Source: Psoroptes ovis (Eukaryota > Arthropoda > Arachnida > Sarcoptiformes > Psoroptidae). From it: a stretch of DNA of 64,000 nt. The position numbers and the translations under genes are program-made. Shown one piece after another: positions 36,943-49,507 of this stretch. Each line of letters begins with the position of its first letter. The first letter of the stretch is position 1. Location of the stretch: positions 457,501 to 521,500 of the forward strand of contig PQWQ01000018.1 in assembly GCA_002943765.1 (NCBI GenBank), read 5' to 3'. Below the pieces are notes generated by a model. It saw only the letters and a list, made by a program, of their open reading frames with translations, did not search any database and had not been told where the DNA came from.

Positions 36943-39908
36943 ATGGATTTATTACCTGATATCATTACACCTGATCAAGAAAAGGTTCGTACTTGGTAAA
37001 ATGAAAAAAATTGATTCGTTATTTTCTTTCATTATTTAAATAATGTTACTCGTATTAACTAGTTTCTTTTGGAACTTTGTAGCGTTTAGAAACATAATAA
37101 TTGTTTCTACCCTAAGCCTGATAATTATACAATTTCATAGAATTTGCTTATGCCATAATTCATAATATTATTGATTTTATCGATTATTCGATCATGATGA
37201 AATATTTTCTTCTCGATTTAATTTCGTAATTTTTCATTTTTGAGTTATTTCAATGCTGTTGTTGTTTGAATGATTCATTTCGATTCATTTATTTTGAATT
37301 GAATAGTTTTTGAGGATTTCATTCTTATTTATATGAATATCAAAATTTTATTAATTTTTTTCATGTTTTATTATTATTATTATTATTGTTGAACAGTTGA
37401 TAAATGATTTTCTACATGTCGTTAATCGTTCACGAATACAAAATAATGAACCATTAATGCGTAAACGTACAGCATGTAAATTTTTAATGGCACGTAAATT
37501 TGATCTTGATCGTTCGCTATTATTATATCAATCACATGAATCGATTAGATTTCGTGAAGGTTTAGTACGTTTTGATCCATCAAAAAATCCATTAAAAAGT
37601 GAATTAGAAAGTGGAAAATTTACAATATTGGTATGTTTTTGTTATTATCATTATTATTCATGTTTTTATTAATTGATTGATTTCATTCTCATTTTTCTTT
37701 TCAATTCAATTAACATATGAATATCAACTTGAACAAATCAAAATAATAATGATATCTGAATAATATTAATGAATGAAAAATCAATTTAACCTAATAAATG
37801 ATGTCTGTTGTCCTCATTTTTTAATGTGAATTTTCATTTATCTCATTTCGTTTACTATGATTTGAATAATGAATGATTATAATAATAATAAATAAAGCCG
37901 AAACCGGATAAGAGTGGTTCAATGATTGCAATGTTTTCCGCTGGAAAACATATACCACAGGAAACTACACATCAAACAACATTACAAGGTGTTGTATATC
38001 AATTGGATGTTGCATTAGATGATGTTCAAGCACAAAAATCTGGAATCATATTCATTTATAATATGATTGGTTCAAAATTGAATAATTTTGATTATGAATT
38101 ATCACATAAAATATTGAATTTATTAAAAGGTGCATATCCAGGCCGTTTAAAAAAAGTATTAATATTATCGGCACCAATTTGGTTTAAAACACCATTTCGT
38201 ATATTACAATTTTTCATCAGAGAAAAATTAAGAGATCGTGTTTATATGATTAACTTATCACAATTATCATCACATATATCACCGGAATTAATACCTGAAA
38301 ATCTTGGAGGCCAATTTCATATCGATCATCAAAAATGGTTAGAATATTGTTTACAAGTACATAAAAATGATATGGGTGATTTATGTCCATCATTACCATC
38401 TGATCAATCATTATTTCCACATTCATTATCATCAAATAATTTATCATCATCATCATTAAATAATTCGCCTATTATTGCAAAGAAAAACAATACTTTTTTA
38501 TCATCCGAATCAACATCATCATTGGAATCAAAATTAGCCAAACATGATAATAATGTAAATAGTAATAATAATAATAATGATAATAGTAATACATTTAATA
38601 TGAATGATGAACCTTTAATAAATGGTTGTAATAATAATAATACCAAGATATTAACATTAAACAATAATGATAATAATGGAATAATTAGAATATCACCGAC
38701 TGGAAAACCAAATGAAATTGAATCAATGTTAGAAGTGTATGAAGAAATTGAAGATGATATTGAAGGTGTAACATTAGAAGAATTTCTCCAGCATTTAAAT
38801 GAAAAGAAACGTAGCGGTATGATTGATGAATATAATGAAATAAAAATGACACCACCAAATGGTACATTTGATACGGCAAGAAATAAAGCGAATCAACAAA
38901 AAAATCGTTATGTCGATGTACTTAGTTATGATCATAGTCGTGTACGTTTGCCAATGATTGATAATGATCCAACTTCAGACTATATTAATGCAAATTATGT
39001 TGATGGTTATAGACAAAAAAGAGCTTTCATTTCAACACAAGGTATTATTGCTTTCATGCAAGGGTTTTCAATAAATTAATGATTAATTTATCTCTTTTAG
39101 GTCCATTAACGAAAACATTTGTAGATTTTTGGCGTTGTGTTTGGTATAATAAAACAATCGTAATTGTGATGACAACACGTACAATGGAAAGATGTCGAAT
39201 AAAATGTGGCCAGTATTGGCCATTAGAAGTGAATGGTACATTGAAATTTGGATATTATCAAATTATCAATAATCATTTAGAGCAAGATAAAGATTGGGTG
39301 ATATCAAATTTAACATTAATCAATACTGATTTAAATGAACGTCGCACAATTGTACATATGCAATTTACTAGTTGGCCAGATTTCGGTTTGTTTATTTTTT
39401 TAAATTTTTGTGTTATCAATGAACTAATGGTGTTTTTTCATTGGAAAATACAGGTGTACCACAGTCAGCAATAGCAATGCTTGAATTTAGACAAAAAGTA
39501 CGCGATTTTCAAAAACAATATTTAAAAACGATTGAATGGAAAGGCCATCCGTTAGGTCCACCAATCGTTGTTCATTGTAGTGCCGGTATTGGTCGTACAG
39601 GTATAAGATTTGTTGCTATTTGTTTGGTTGATTAAATGAATTATCGTTCTAAATTTTAATTTACAGGAACATTCATAACAATCGATATTAGTATACAAAG
39701 ATTGGATGATCGTGGCCGTATCGATATACGTAAAACTGTTGAAAAAATACGTTTACAACGTGCTTATAGTATACAAATGCCCGATCAATATGTATTCTGT
39801 TGTTTAGCCGTATTAGAATATGCAATGTGGAAAGGTTTATTAGAGAATGTTAATTTGAATAAATTTGAAGAAAATAGTGATGATCAATCTGATAGTGATG
39901 GTGATTAA
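36943..39908 (+). CDS. PTPN9: PTPN9 (PTP-MEG2): CRAL-TRIO plus tyrosine phosphatase
   Basis: Non-receptor tyrosine phosphatase targeted to secretory vesicles by a lipid-binding CRAL-TRIO domain. Six exons: 36943-36984, 37397-37630, 37898-39041, 39101-39385, 39454-39600 and 39667-39908, all in phase, giving 697 residues (vertebrate form about 590). The CRAL-TRIO N-lobe (RKRTACKFLMARKFDLDRSL) and core (about 93-260, with ENLGGQ near its end) are followed by a Ser/Asn-rich linker. The PTP domain starts with NRYVDVLSYDHSRVRL, then has DYINANYVDGY, the WPDFG loop, HCSAGIGRTG (catalytic Cys about 610) and the Q-loop region MPDQYVFC. The extra length is the low-complexity linker encoded at about 38.4-38.7 kb. 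The ATG at 36943 opens the first exon. Confidence 0.94.
36985..37396 (+). other. PTPN9 intron 1
   Basis: 412-bp intron, long for this window, from a gttcgt donor to the gaacag acceptor. It is T-rich with an ATT repeat just before the acceptor. No other gene is seen. Confidence 0.7.
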
Positions 39909-40968
39909 TTAATAAATATTATGAAAATTAATTCAAATTTTTTGAAATTGAGACCATATTCATAAATATATGGATTATTGATTGAAACAAAAACAAATGC
40001 ATACACACGGCCAAAACTAATCAATATCAACAATTGACAAATGAGCTATTTATATATAAATCATATGTCATATAAAATTTTATTTATTATAATCAAAACA
40101 TAATCATTGTTATGATTATTATTTGAAGATGAATATGTTTTAATGAAGAGATTTGAGATGAAGAAACGAAAAAAAAACCGACTACAAAATGTGATTAAAT
40201 TCTTCTATTTATCCATAAATTTATTTCAAAAGCAAGATTCAGAAGATTTTTGTTTCATATTTATGAAAATTGATTCAAGTGATAAAATGATAAATTGACG
40301 CTAAGTAAACAATTGAACAATTTTTTTTTAAATTAATTCTTTTATCCATTTTAACTGATAATTCACAACAATTGTTGTATGCATGTACGTGTTTTTGGCA
40401 AACACATTGAAATCACAAGTTTTTTTGCTGTTTCAAATCCCATTAATAAATGTATTCACAACAATACACCATTCACAAATTACAATTTTTTTCTTGTTCA
40501 TCAAATGTCCAAATGTTAAAGACAAATTTTAAAATGAATTTTGTACAAAAATAATTTTATTATATTTATTCAATTAAAAAAAAATTCTTATCAATTTTCA
40601 AATTTTTTTTTTCAATTTCAATCAATAGATTTTCAATATAATAAAATAATAGTAATATTAATCAAATTTTAAAATTAAAAAAAAATTCAAAACAATTATT
40701 TTGACATTTTTTTGAGAAAAAAATTGATAAAATGAAAATAATGATGATAAATAATAAAATTGTTGAAAATAAGAATAATAAATTTACATTTATGAAAATA
40801 TTGTTTTTTTATTCGTATAAACCTTGTACATATAATAAGAGAGACCTCCAAAATATGATCAATAATTCAAATGGTACGACAATTTTTTTTTGGCATTTTT
40901 TTATATGATTCAAGATTTTTTCCTTTTGAAACACTTATTGCTGGTGGATGATTTTTTTTTCATTTTTA
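39909..40968. other. Convergent spacer, PTPN9 and zinc-finger gene
   Basis: 1.06 kb between two converging stop codons, very AT-rich, with many short A and T runs. It must hold both 3' UTRs. No gene is seen. Confidence 0.5.
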
Positions 40969-43857
40969 TTAAGTTGGAAATTGTTCACAATCATCTTTGA
41001 GTGTAATCTCAGAGTGATGACCAGTATTAGTGATATGTTTTTGTAAAACGGCCGGCATTAAAAAACCTTTACCACATGTAGTACATGTATGTGGAAATCT
41101 CCTAGTGTGTATAGCAATCATATGATTTCGTAATGATGAAGATTGATTGAATTTTGCGCCACATTCTTGACATTGATATGGTTTTTCCCCCGTATGTGTT
41201 AACATATGACGTTGTAAATGGGATTTCGTTTTGAAACTTTTACCTATAAAAAAGATTTATTTTCCAGTCAATCAATTTTCAAGTTAGTGAAAAACAAGCA
41301 TACCATTACCACAATGTGAACATTGGAATTTTCGTCGAATACCATCAGATCCAAGAGTGATGCCATTTACAACGGAAATGAATGAAATTCGTGGTTTTCG
41401 GTTACCTTTCCCTCTACCCTTCATCGGTTTATAATCACTCGGACTAACAATTTTCGTAATGGCGCTGCCTAATCTTTCCGCTAATTCTGTTGGTGATAAT
41501 GAACCGTTAGGACTAAAACACATGAATGAATAAATCGAGATTAATTAATCAGGTAAATTTTCACTAATTACTCAAACCTTGGGATGGCCAAATCGATCTC
41601 TGGCAGTGGCGGCGGCTGGATAGATTTACGAACTCGAGGAGTTTTCTTGGACACGGAATCCGATGAAACTAGATGATTTTTGGAAACTTTAGTTTTTTTG
41701 GATGTTTTTGTCTTGGTAGGCAATTCAATATTTTCATTTTGAGCAATTGAACATGATGATGGCAATGATAGACCATTATTTAATGTCGATGCACTAATAC
41801 CATTAAGTTGACAATCAGCAGCCTGTAAAAATTGTGTTTGACCAGTATGAGTTAGACTGCCAGGTGTCGCTGTTTGTTGCGATGGAAACGGTTGCAATGA
41901 GACCAACTGAACCATTTGACCATTAGCAGCTGTAAATGTTGTTGAACTGTGATGATTGAATATATTGGTTGCTGCAGCTGCATTTGATTGCGGATTATTG
42001 TTTGCAATAATTGTGGCATTAGTTGTTTCAGTTGTTGTTGAAATAGTTGTGTGATGTCTGGCTTGAGCTGCGGTCGCCAATAATGCTGGACCATTCGTCA
42101 CATTTGGAAATAAAAAATTTGGATGTGCTATCGTAAACGTTGTCGCTGGTGTTGTCGTTAATGGTGTGGGACGCAATTGTTGAATCGGGTCAGGTGGTTG
42201 ATTCTGATTTCCAATAACATTAGGATTAGTAGTTACATGTAATGGTGGAAGACCGTGTGTAGCAAGTGTTTGATGCTGTTGAATTGGATTATTTAAATCC
42301 AAAAATTGTTTAGGCTGAAATTGTTGCAGTGCTTGAACTGTTTGATGTTGATTCGCTGATGATAATTGTTGATTTGATAATAAATTGAATGATTTTGATG
42401 TAATTTTCAATTGCTGTGTATGTAGCTGATCCAAATCTTCATCACTATTGAAATCATATACATCTGATTTAGATTGTTGGATCTGATTTTGGGATGTTAA
42501 CGACATTTGATCATTCATCATTTGCATATCACGATTATTATTTTCAATATTATCATCAATATTTTCAACATCCTCCAGATTTTCTTCATCTTCAGCTTCC
42601 TCGTCATCTTCATCTTCATCCAAATCAATCAATTGTGGCTGTTCATCATCATTCTCTTCATCTTCACAATCTTGTATTTGTTGCTGCTTTTGATTATCAT
42701 TATCATAACCATTCAATGTTAAATGGTAATCATTTTCATTATTATATTCCTGATGACATTGAGATTGATCTAATATTATACCACGATTTACATCATTCTC
42801 ATCGTCTTCTTCCTCCTCTTCTTCATCAATATCCAAATTATCATTATCATTATTATAAAATTCTTGTTGTTCAATGATATGGCCATTTAAATTACTTATA
42901 GATTGTTGTTGAGGAACTGAATCATCGTCGATATCTGTGTCCTCTTCGGTTTCATCATCCTCTTCATCTTCATTGTCGCCATCATTATTTACATCATCTT
43001 GAACAATGTGATCATTTTCATCAATACAGCTTTCATCAATAATTGTAGCATTATCATCATCATCATCATTTTCGCTGATAAATTGTCTGGTATCATAATT
43101 ATCATGATGATTTTCAATAGTAGGAGATGAAATTTTTCTTATCAATATAGTACAAGATTCATTGTCGTCAGCATCAGCTGGCGTCGGTGAATATAATTGT
43201 GATTCAAGTATGAGATCATCATCAGTTTCAGTTGCGATTGAGCGACTGTAAAAATGAAAAATTAATGATTGATCAAAATATTAGAATCATTCTTACCATT
43301 TTCCATCACTGGATAGAATTGTTTGCGATATCCTGTTCGTCAATTCATTATTATTGGAAGCACTATTTGTAGTATGTTGATTTGAATCATTGAAATTAAT
43401 TTTTGAATGATTAGTAGAATATGAGAATGATGGGGATGATGATGATGTTGATAATGGCGTATTTACTATGGTACATTTTGGTATTATTGTTTTAGTAACT
43501 TCTAATGATTGTTCATTATTATCGATCGATTGATTATTGGCAGATGAGGCATCACATACATCACAACGATGTGGCGGTAATGATCCATGTGACATAATAT
43601 GCCAATTGAAATGAAAACCATTATCGGATACATATGTACAGTGTGAACATGTCATTAATTTAACACCTTCATTTTCAGCATGTTGCTGCCGATGTTTTTG
43701 ATAATAATTCAAACATGTAAATATAGAATTACATGTTTGACATGTATAAAGACCTGATGCTAAAAAATGATTGAAAAATTATTAAAATTACAAATCATGT
43801 TGATATTTAAATGAGATTAATACATTTACATTTATTGTTGGTGTCTGCGGACAACAT
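40969..43857 (-). CDS. C2H2 zinc-finger protein with acidic, Gln/Asn-rich middle
   Basis: Probable nuclear DNA-binding protein of 880 residues. Five exons in phase: 43857-43830, 43759-43297, 43245-41578, 41512-41304 and 41243-40969. N-terminal fingers are YTCQTCN..KHRQQH and MTCSHCTYVS..HIMSH. A third Cys pair, HRCDVCDA, lacks clear His partners. A 500-residue acidic and Gln/Asn/Thr-rich region follows (exon 3). Near the C-terminus are FQCSHC..HLQRHMLTH, the TGEKPY linker, YQCQECGAKF..HMIAIH and HTCTTCGKGF..HITNTGHH. An intron splits the first C-terminal finger. GRGKGNRKPR before the C-terminal fingers could act as a nuclear localisation signal or AT-hook-like stretch. I cannot assign an orthologue. 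Confidence 0.85.
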
Positions 43858-45422
43858 TTTTCATTAATTAAATTTTACTTATCATTGAAACTATTCATGA
43901 ATTGTGACCAGTATTTTTACATAATTTTCTAAGCAACAATCGGAATAAAAAATGAAAAAACATTTGGAATTTCGTTCTTTTTACTTCGGTGATCGTATAA
44001 ATATTCATCGAATGATTATTTAATTCATTTTAAGATAATATAAACATCATCTTCATTATTATCATTATCAATAACAAGGCACATGATCTTTTTGGTCAGA
44101 ATTATGATTTCATTTATTCAATTTATTCTATGATAACGGAGCTCGTGTTTTTGTTGCTTTTGATGCGATTGCAATATATGATGACTAAGATTTGCAAATA
44201 TGTATAAACACAACAGGTTTTTAGCTCTTTTTCAAAAAATTTCAAACTTTCAATGATTTATAAGAGTATTTCTTTTTAGTTCTTGTTGTTCAATAAAAAA
44301 GGGATGCTAATATTTATTCATTATTCAATAATAAATTGTTAATGGCTTAGTTTTTTCTTGAATTTATTAATTTTATTCACTAAAATGATTTCTTTCAAAA
44401 AAACTTAGTTAATATTCATTGACAATTTATCATTTATTGATTGATTAATAAAACAAATTTCATTGGGAACAAATGATGATATATAATCACTTGTTTGATT
44501 TTATTTATTTGAATTTTATTCAAAAAAAAATCTTGAAGAAATGATTAATTTTCGTAATAAATTTTTGTTTTTGAAATATTTTGATTATTTAAAATGATGC
44601 AATATATGAAGCAGAATACTTTCTTCAATTATTATTTCGATTAATTTGAATTAAATAAGATCAAAATATCATTTTTTTTTTTTTTTTTTTTTTTTTGATA
44701 TAAAAAACATGGATTTATTATGATTTTTTTTCATTTATTTTGATTCGATTTTTCAATTCGATTCATTTCGATTCGATTCCATGAATATTTGTGGACGGAC
44801 AGACGGACAACAGATTTTTTTTTTGTTTTGTTTACTGTTGTTGCTGTTGTTTGTTTGCCTTGTGAGTTTATTGTTTATTGTTACAATAAATTTAATTGTT
44901 GCAACCAGTGTGTGTGCACATTGATCATAATACCACTACCACAGCTGGTGATGAATCATGGATGTTTTCGTTTTGGAAGAAAATGGGTATTTTTTCACAG
45001 TGAAAAAACAATGAAAAAAAAGAAAATGAAAAAAAAATTCTTTTGTTTTGATTTATTCATTCGTTTTTGGCTCTTTTTTTATTTTGGCTCCAATAGTAGT
45101 AGCATTGATTTGTGTTTGGAAAAGATTTCCATGGTTTTACTACTTTTACTTTTCTCAGTTCAATGACTATGCTTCTACCTTTCTGTGAATTTTTTTCGAA
45201 TTTTTTTTTTTTTTTTTGGTGCTGAAGCACATTGTGTCTGGTTGCTGGTTTCCATTGACGATTGGCAGATATTCGGCATTATCTTTGATTGTATGTATTG
45301 TGGTATTATGTAATCTAATTTTCTTATCATTTCATTTATCTCAATTAATATTTCTATTTTGATTAGATAAATTAATTACTTAAATCGATAAATCAATCAA
45401 TCAACAATAAAAAAAAGGAAAT
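43858..45422. other. Head-to-head spacer, zinc-finger gene and GST
   Basis: 1.57 kb between divergent starts, AT-rich, with a 25-nt T run at 44672-44696. A 125-codon open frame at 44789-45166 is T-rich and Phe/Lys-biased with no domain; I take it as spurious. Promoters of both genes should lie here. Confidence 0.45.
44672..44696. repeat. Poly(T) tract
   Basis: Homopolymer of 25 T upstream of the GST gene. Confidence 0.85.
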
Positions 45423-46088
45423 ATGGAAGAAAAAAAACCAATTGTTGGATATTGGGATATACGTGGCTTAGCACAACCAATTCGTATGCTATTAGCCTAT
45501 GTTGGTGTTGATTTTATTGATAAACGTTATAAATATGGTCCAGCACCGATTTATGATCGTTCTGAATGGTTGAATGAAAAATTTCAACTTGGTCTTGATT
45601 TTCCAAATTTACCCTATTACATTCATAGTGATGTTAAATTGACACAAACATTGGCAATTTTACGTCATTTAGCTCGTAAATATAATTTAGATGGTGAAAA
45701 TGATGAAGAACGTATTCGAATTTCATTGTGTGAACAACAAACTGTCGATATGGTTATGGCCATTAGTCGTGTGGCATATGATCCCAATTGTGAAAAATTG
45801 AAAGAAGATTTTTTGAAAGTATTGCCGACACAATTGGAATTGATGTCAAAATTTTTAGGTGATCGTCCATTTGTTGCTGGAACAAATTTGAGCTATGTTG
45901 ATTTTTGTCTTTATGAATTATTGATCAAATACAAAGTTTTGACTCCAGAAATATTGGAAAAATTTGAAAATTTACAAAATTTTATCAAACGTTTTGAATC
46001 ATTACCGAAAATCGCTGCTTATATTCGTGAACAGCAGCCTAAACCGTTGAATGGTGCCATTGCAAAATGGAATGGTGAATATCAATAA
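45423..46088 (+). CDS. Mu-class glutathione S-transferase
   Basis: Conjugates glutathione to electrophiles in detoxification. 221 residues in one exon, standard GST length. The thioredoxin-like N-domain has GYWDIRGLAQPIRMLL with the catalytic Tyr (about residue 10) and the mu-type SEWLNEKFQLGLDFPNLPYY. The glutathione-binding turn is KLTQTLAILRHLARKY. The helical C-domain has FVAGTNLSYVDFCLYE, the conserved N-capping motif region. It belongs to the same class as the group 8 allergens of house dust mites but differs enough to be a paralogue or another species' copy. Astigmatan mites carry several mu GSTs. Allergenicity is not shown by the sequence. Confidence 0.95.
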   Translation: MEEKKPIVGYWDIRGLAQPIRMLLAYVGVDFIDKRYKYGPAPIYDRSEWLNEKFQLGLDFPNLPYYIHSDVKLTQTLAILRHLARKYNLDGENDEERIRISLCEQQTVDMVMAISRVAYDPNCEKLKEDFLKVLPTQLELMSKFLGDRPFVAGTNLSYVDFCLYELLIKYKVLTPEILEKFENLQNFIKRFESLPKIAAYIREQQPKPLNGAIAKWNGEYQ

Positions 46089-46673
46089 TTCAAATTTTGC
46101 AAAAGCAACAAGCACGGTTAAAATCTAATCGATCAAATCAATTTCAATTGAGCTTTTAGCGTCAAATTTAAACTTGAATTATTGAAACACATACTTAATA
46201 CAAAAATGAGTCATGTCTAAATATCAATTTGCATCTATATGAATCGCTTTTGTCAAAAAACATTACATTTAAGCAATGTTTATGGCTAAACGCAATGCAT
46301 TGAAATTGAAATAATATATGTGTGTTTGTAACCATAATAACAATAATATGATATATAAAAACAAAACAATGATATGACAATTTTTTTTCAAAAATCAAAT
46401 GTAAGCTTATAACATCACATTATTACACACATAGAAAAAAAATTAAACACCCAAAATCGATATAAAGATCACAATTGAAAGAAATCAAAATAAAAGATTA
46501 CTTTTTCATTGAAATCAAAGATCTTTTCAAATTAGTGAATATCAATTTTTCGAAAAATTGTCAAATCATCTCGCCACCTGTTGTGCATGCTTTCATCATT
46601 ATTTGGTGTTACCATAACCGAGTTTTTTCGATTAAATTTTGTTTGTTGAATCGTTTGAATCAAATCAAAAAAC
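46089..46673. other. Spacer between GST and PDCD6
   Basis: 585 bp with both neighbours on the plus strand. It holds the GST 3' UTR and the PDCD6 distal promoter. No gene is seen. Confidence 0.5.
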
Positions 46674-49122
46674 ATGTCTTGGAACAATCCTTATAATCAT
46701 CATCAACAACAACAGCCCCAACAACAACATTATTATCCACAACAATCACAACATTATAATTATAATAATAACAATTATAATTATAATCAACATCAGCAGC
46801 ATCAACAACATCAGTACCATCATCATCAGCAGCATCAACAGCAACGTTTACCAACATATCCAAATCAGTCATATGTAAGTAGTCAATTATTTCGAGTCCA
46901 ACACAATAAAATGAAATGAAAAATTTATGAAAATTTCATTTTTCCAGTTGGAATTTTAATCTTTTCTTCTTCTTCACATTTTAAAAACAATAAATCAAAT
47001 TAAATAATCATCACTCATGATTATTTCAATGCTGTGTCCATAAATAGGCAAAGATTGATGAAATTTGAAAATTTGAAGTTTTAAAATTGCAATTGATTTG
47101 CGCGTAGGTCTTTAAGACAAAAGAAAAATCGGGGAAAATTTTTGGAGAAAAATTCAAATTTTATTCCGTATCTTCCTCTATGAATGTGTTCTTTTCGAAT
47201 GTTGTTTTTCGAGTTTTTTTGTTTATGTTTTGTTTTTTTGCTTATTTTTCATTTTTTAAATGGCCTTGACTAGAATCATATATTCATATTCAATTAAACA
47301 CATTGAAAGTATCGACGATTTTTTTTATATCGAAATGAATTAGTGCATTTCTATTCTTATTTTTCCATCATTTTCAGTCATTTTTTTCAAATCAATTTAT
47401 GTGTTCATCATCAATCAATTGATATTATTGCATTTATAATCATTGATTTTTTATAATTTGATTAATTCATTATCATCAAAGACGGGAAACAAAACAAAAA
47501 ACAAAACCTACGGCAATCTTATTATAAATGATCAATTTCGATTTATTTTTTTCATTCTGAATTGTTATTAGCAATTTTTCATTCATACCAATCACACATA
47601 CTTGAATTTTGATTTTTTCTTTTTGTTTTGATTATTTTTACATTGTTTTTTGTGTATTTTTTTCTTTCATTTTAAACTTTAACAATGTCTAATATTGATA
47701 CTGTCAACGCCCATAAGATGCCTAACCAAGAATGGTTACGAACAGTATTTGATAAAGTTGATAAAGATAAAAGTGGTCAGATATCGGCGAACGAATTACA
47801 AGGAGCTTTGAGCAATGGCACATGGAAGCCATTCAATCCGGAGACTGTAATTATTATTTGATCGATTTGTCATAGATGATGATTTGATTGTTGTTTTTAA
47901 ATTATAATTCATAGGTACGATTGATGATTGCTATGTTTGATAAGGATAAAACTGGTTCAATTAATTTCGAAGAATTTGCACACTTATGGCGTTATGTAAC
48001 CGATTGGTTAAATTGTTTTCGTTCATTTGATCATGATAATTCTGGTAATATTGATCCATCAGAATTACGAAAAGCCTTAACAACATTTGGTTATCGTTTC
48101 ACTGATAGTTTTCTACAAATACTAATGAAACGATATGATCGTGAAGGTAAAGGTAAGCAAATCGTATTTGAAAATTTTTCAAATCAATCAATATAATCAA
48201 TTGATTGATTAATAATTGTTGTTTTTGACAAGAATTTTAATTTTACCATTGCTTTTTTTCTCTTTTTTTCTTTTCTTATCAAAATGTCAAACATCAAAAC
48301 CAATTAATTCAGCCCGTAAAATTTTAAATTTGATGGAAAAACAAATAATTTTAATTTGATTTTTAATTATCAAATCAACATATAATATAATCATATTAAT
48401 TAATTATAAACATAAGCAAAATATAGTCTCTAGATATAATGATATGAAATTTAATCTCAAAAAATACAAACCCGAATCATACGTATTCAAATGAATCCGA
48501 ATGTGAATGCCAATATGAATCCCTGCATCTCATTGAAATTTTAATGACAAAAAACCAAAAACAAACAAATCCAACATTAAAGAAGTGAAAATATAAGAAA
48601 TCTAGCTTAATTCCCATTCGCATACTACCAATTATATTTATATGTTTAGCATGTGATTATAATAACAAATACTAATAATAATAATAACTAGAACCCTTCA
48701 GTATCTATCCCATGCGATTCTGTTAACATATAATTTAGCTTTATTTAATTCAATAGAATAAGAATAATATATTTTCTTATGCTATCTAACTAATTACATC
48801 TGTATGCTAATTCTTTTTGCATGTTTTTTTTCCATTTATTTATTGTGCATCTCATTACTTAAATCTAATATTTGCATTCTATACGTGTGTTTGCATATGA
48901 ATCTTTGAATTTTCTTTATTTATTAAATTTTAATGGTTTATTTATTTGTATTTATTTTTCTTTTACTTAGGTCACGTAACATTCGATGATTTTATTCAAC
49001 TTTGTGTTCAATTACAAAGTTTAACCAATGCATTTAGACAGTATGATACTGATATGGATGGTTGGATAAAAATTTCTTATGAACAATTTCTTACTATGGT
49101 AATGAATATTGCTATGAATTGA
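46674..49122 (+). CDS. PDCD6: PDCD6/ALG-2, penta-EF-hand Ca2+ sensor
   Basis: Ca2+-dependent adaptor of the ESCRT and COPII pathways that binds ALIX and SEC31. Exons: 46674-46874, 47718-47846, 47915-48152 and 48971-49122, in phase, giving 239 residues. Five EF-hands are visible: DKVDKDKSGQIS, DKDKTGSINFEEF, DHDNSGNIDPSEL, DREGKGHVTFDDF and DTDMDGWIKIS. The strings ALSNGTWKPFNPET, TDWLNCFRSFD and AFRQYDTD favour ALG-2 over peflin or sorcin. The first exon encodes a His/Gln/Asn/Tyr-rich tail. An alternative ATG at 47685, continuous with exon 2, gives a shorter 183-residue form (47685-47846 and onward). The upstream exon joins at an acceptor (cccataag) inside that coding stretch. Confidence 0.9.
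46875..47717 (+). promoter_or_regulatory. PDCD6 intron 1 with alternative start/promoter
   Basis: 843-bp intron for the long isoform. Its 3' end contains a second ATG at 47685, in frame with the EF-hand exon. The about 200 bp before it are pyrimidine-rich, as for a promoter or 5' UTR of a short isoform. No other gene is seen. Confidence 0.4.
48153..48970 (+). other. PDCD6 last intron
   Basis: 818-bp intron between the gtaagc donor and cttttacttag acceptor. AT-rich, no nested gene seen. It is much longer than the usual 60-80 bp introns here. Confidence 0.7.
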
Positions 49123-49507
49123 AATGAATAAGTTCTGATTAATCAATGATACATGATGAGATAAAAACAACCACAACAGTAACGATCCCGATGATTTTTT
49201 TTGAAAATGGTCAAGCATCAATTACCAAGAACCAATTAATAATTCTTCAATAAATAACATCAAATACATCACCAACAACAACAACAAAAAGCCTTTGTAA
49301 TAACACTCTTGAAATAACAAATTGAAATTCCCTGATAACAACTCTGCCTATTTTCTATTATTTTTTCGTTTGTTTATTATGAATAATGATGAATAATTAG
49401 TATTGAATTTGTTAATTTTTTTCTCCTTTAATTGATTTTCATTAAATAATAAAAAAATTACATTTAATACTTTGATTACAATTAAATTTACATAAATTTA
49501 CATATTA
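49123..49507. other. Convergent spacer, PDCD6 and unknown membrane gene
   Basis: 385 bp between converging stop codons, with aataa-type poly(A) words near 49250 and 49448. No gene is seen. Confidence 0.5.

Noticed and set aside
44789..45166. 125-codon plus-strand frame upstream of GST
   Set aside because: The product is Phe/Lys/Leu-biased from T- and A-rich sequence, with no domain, and matches the chance pattern of AT-rich spacers.
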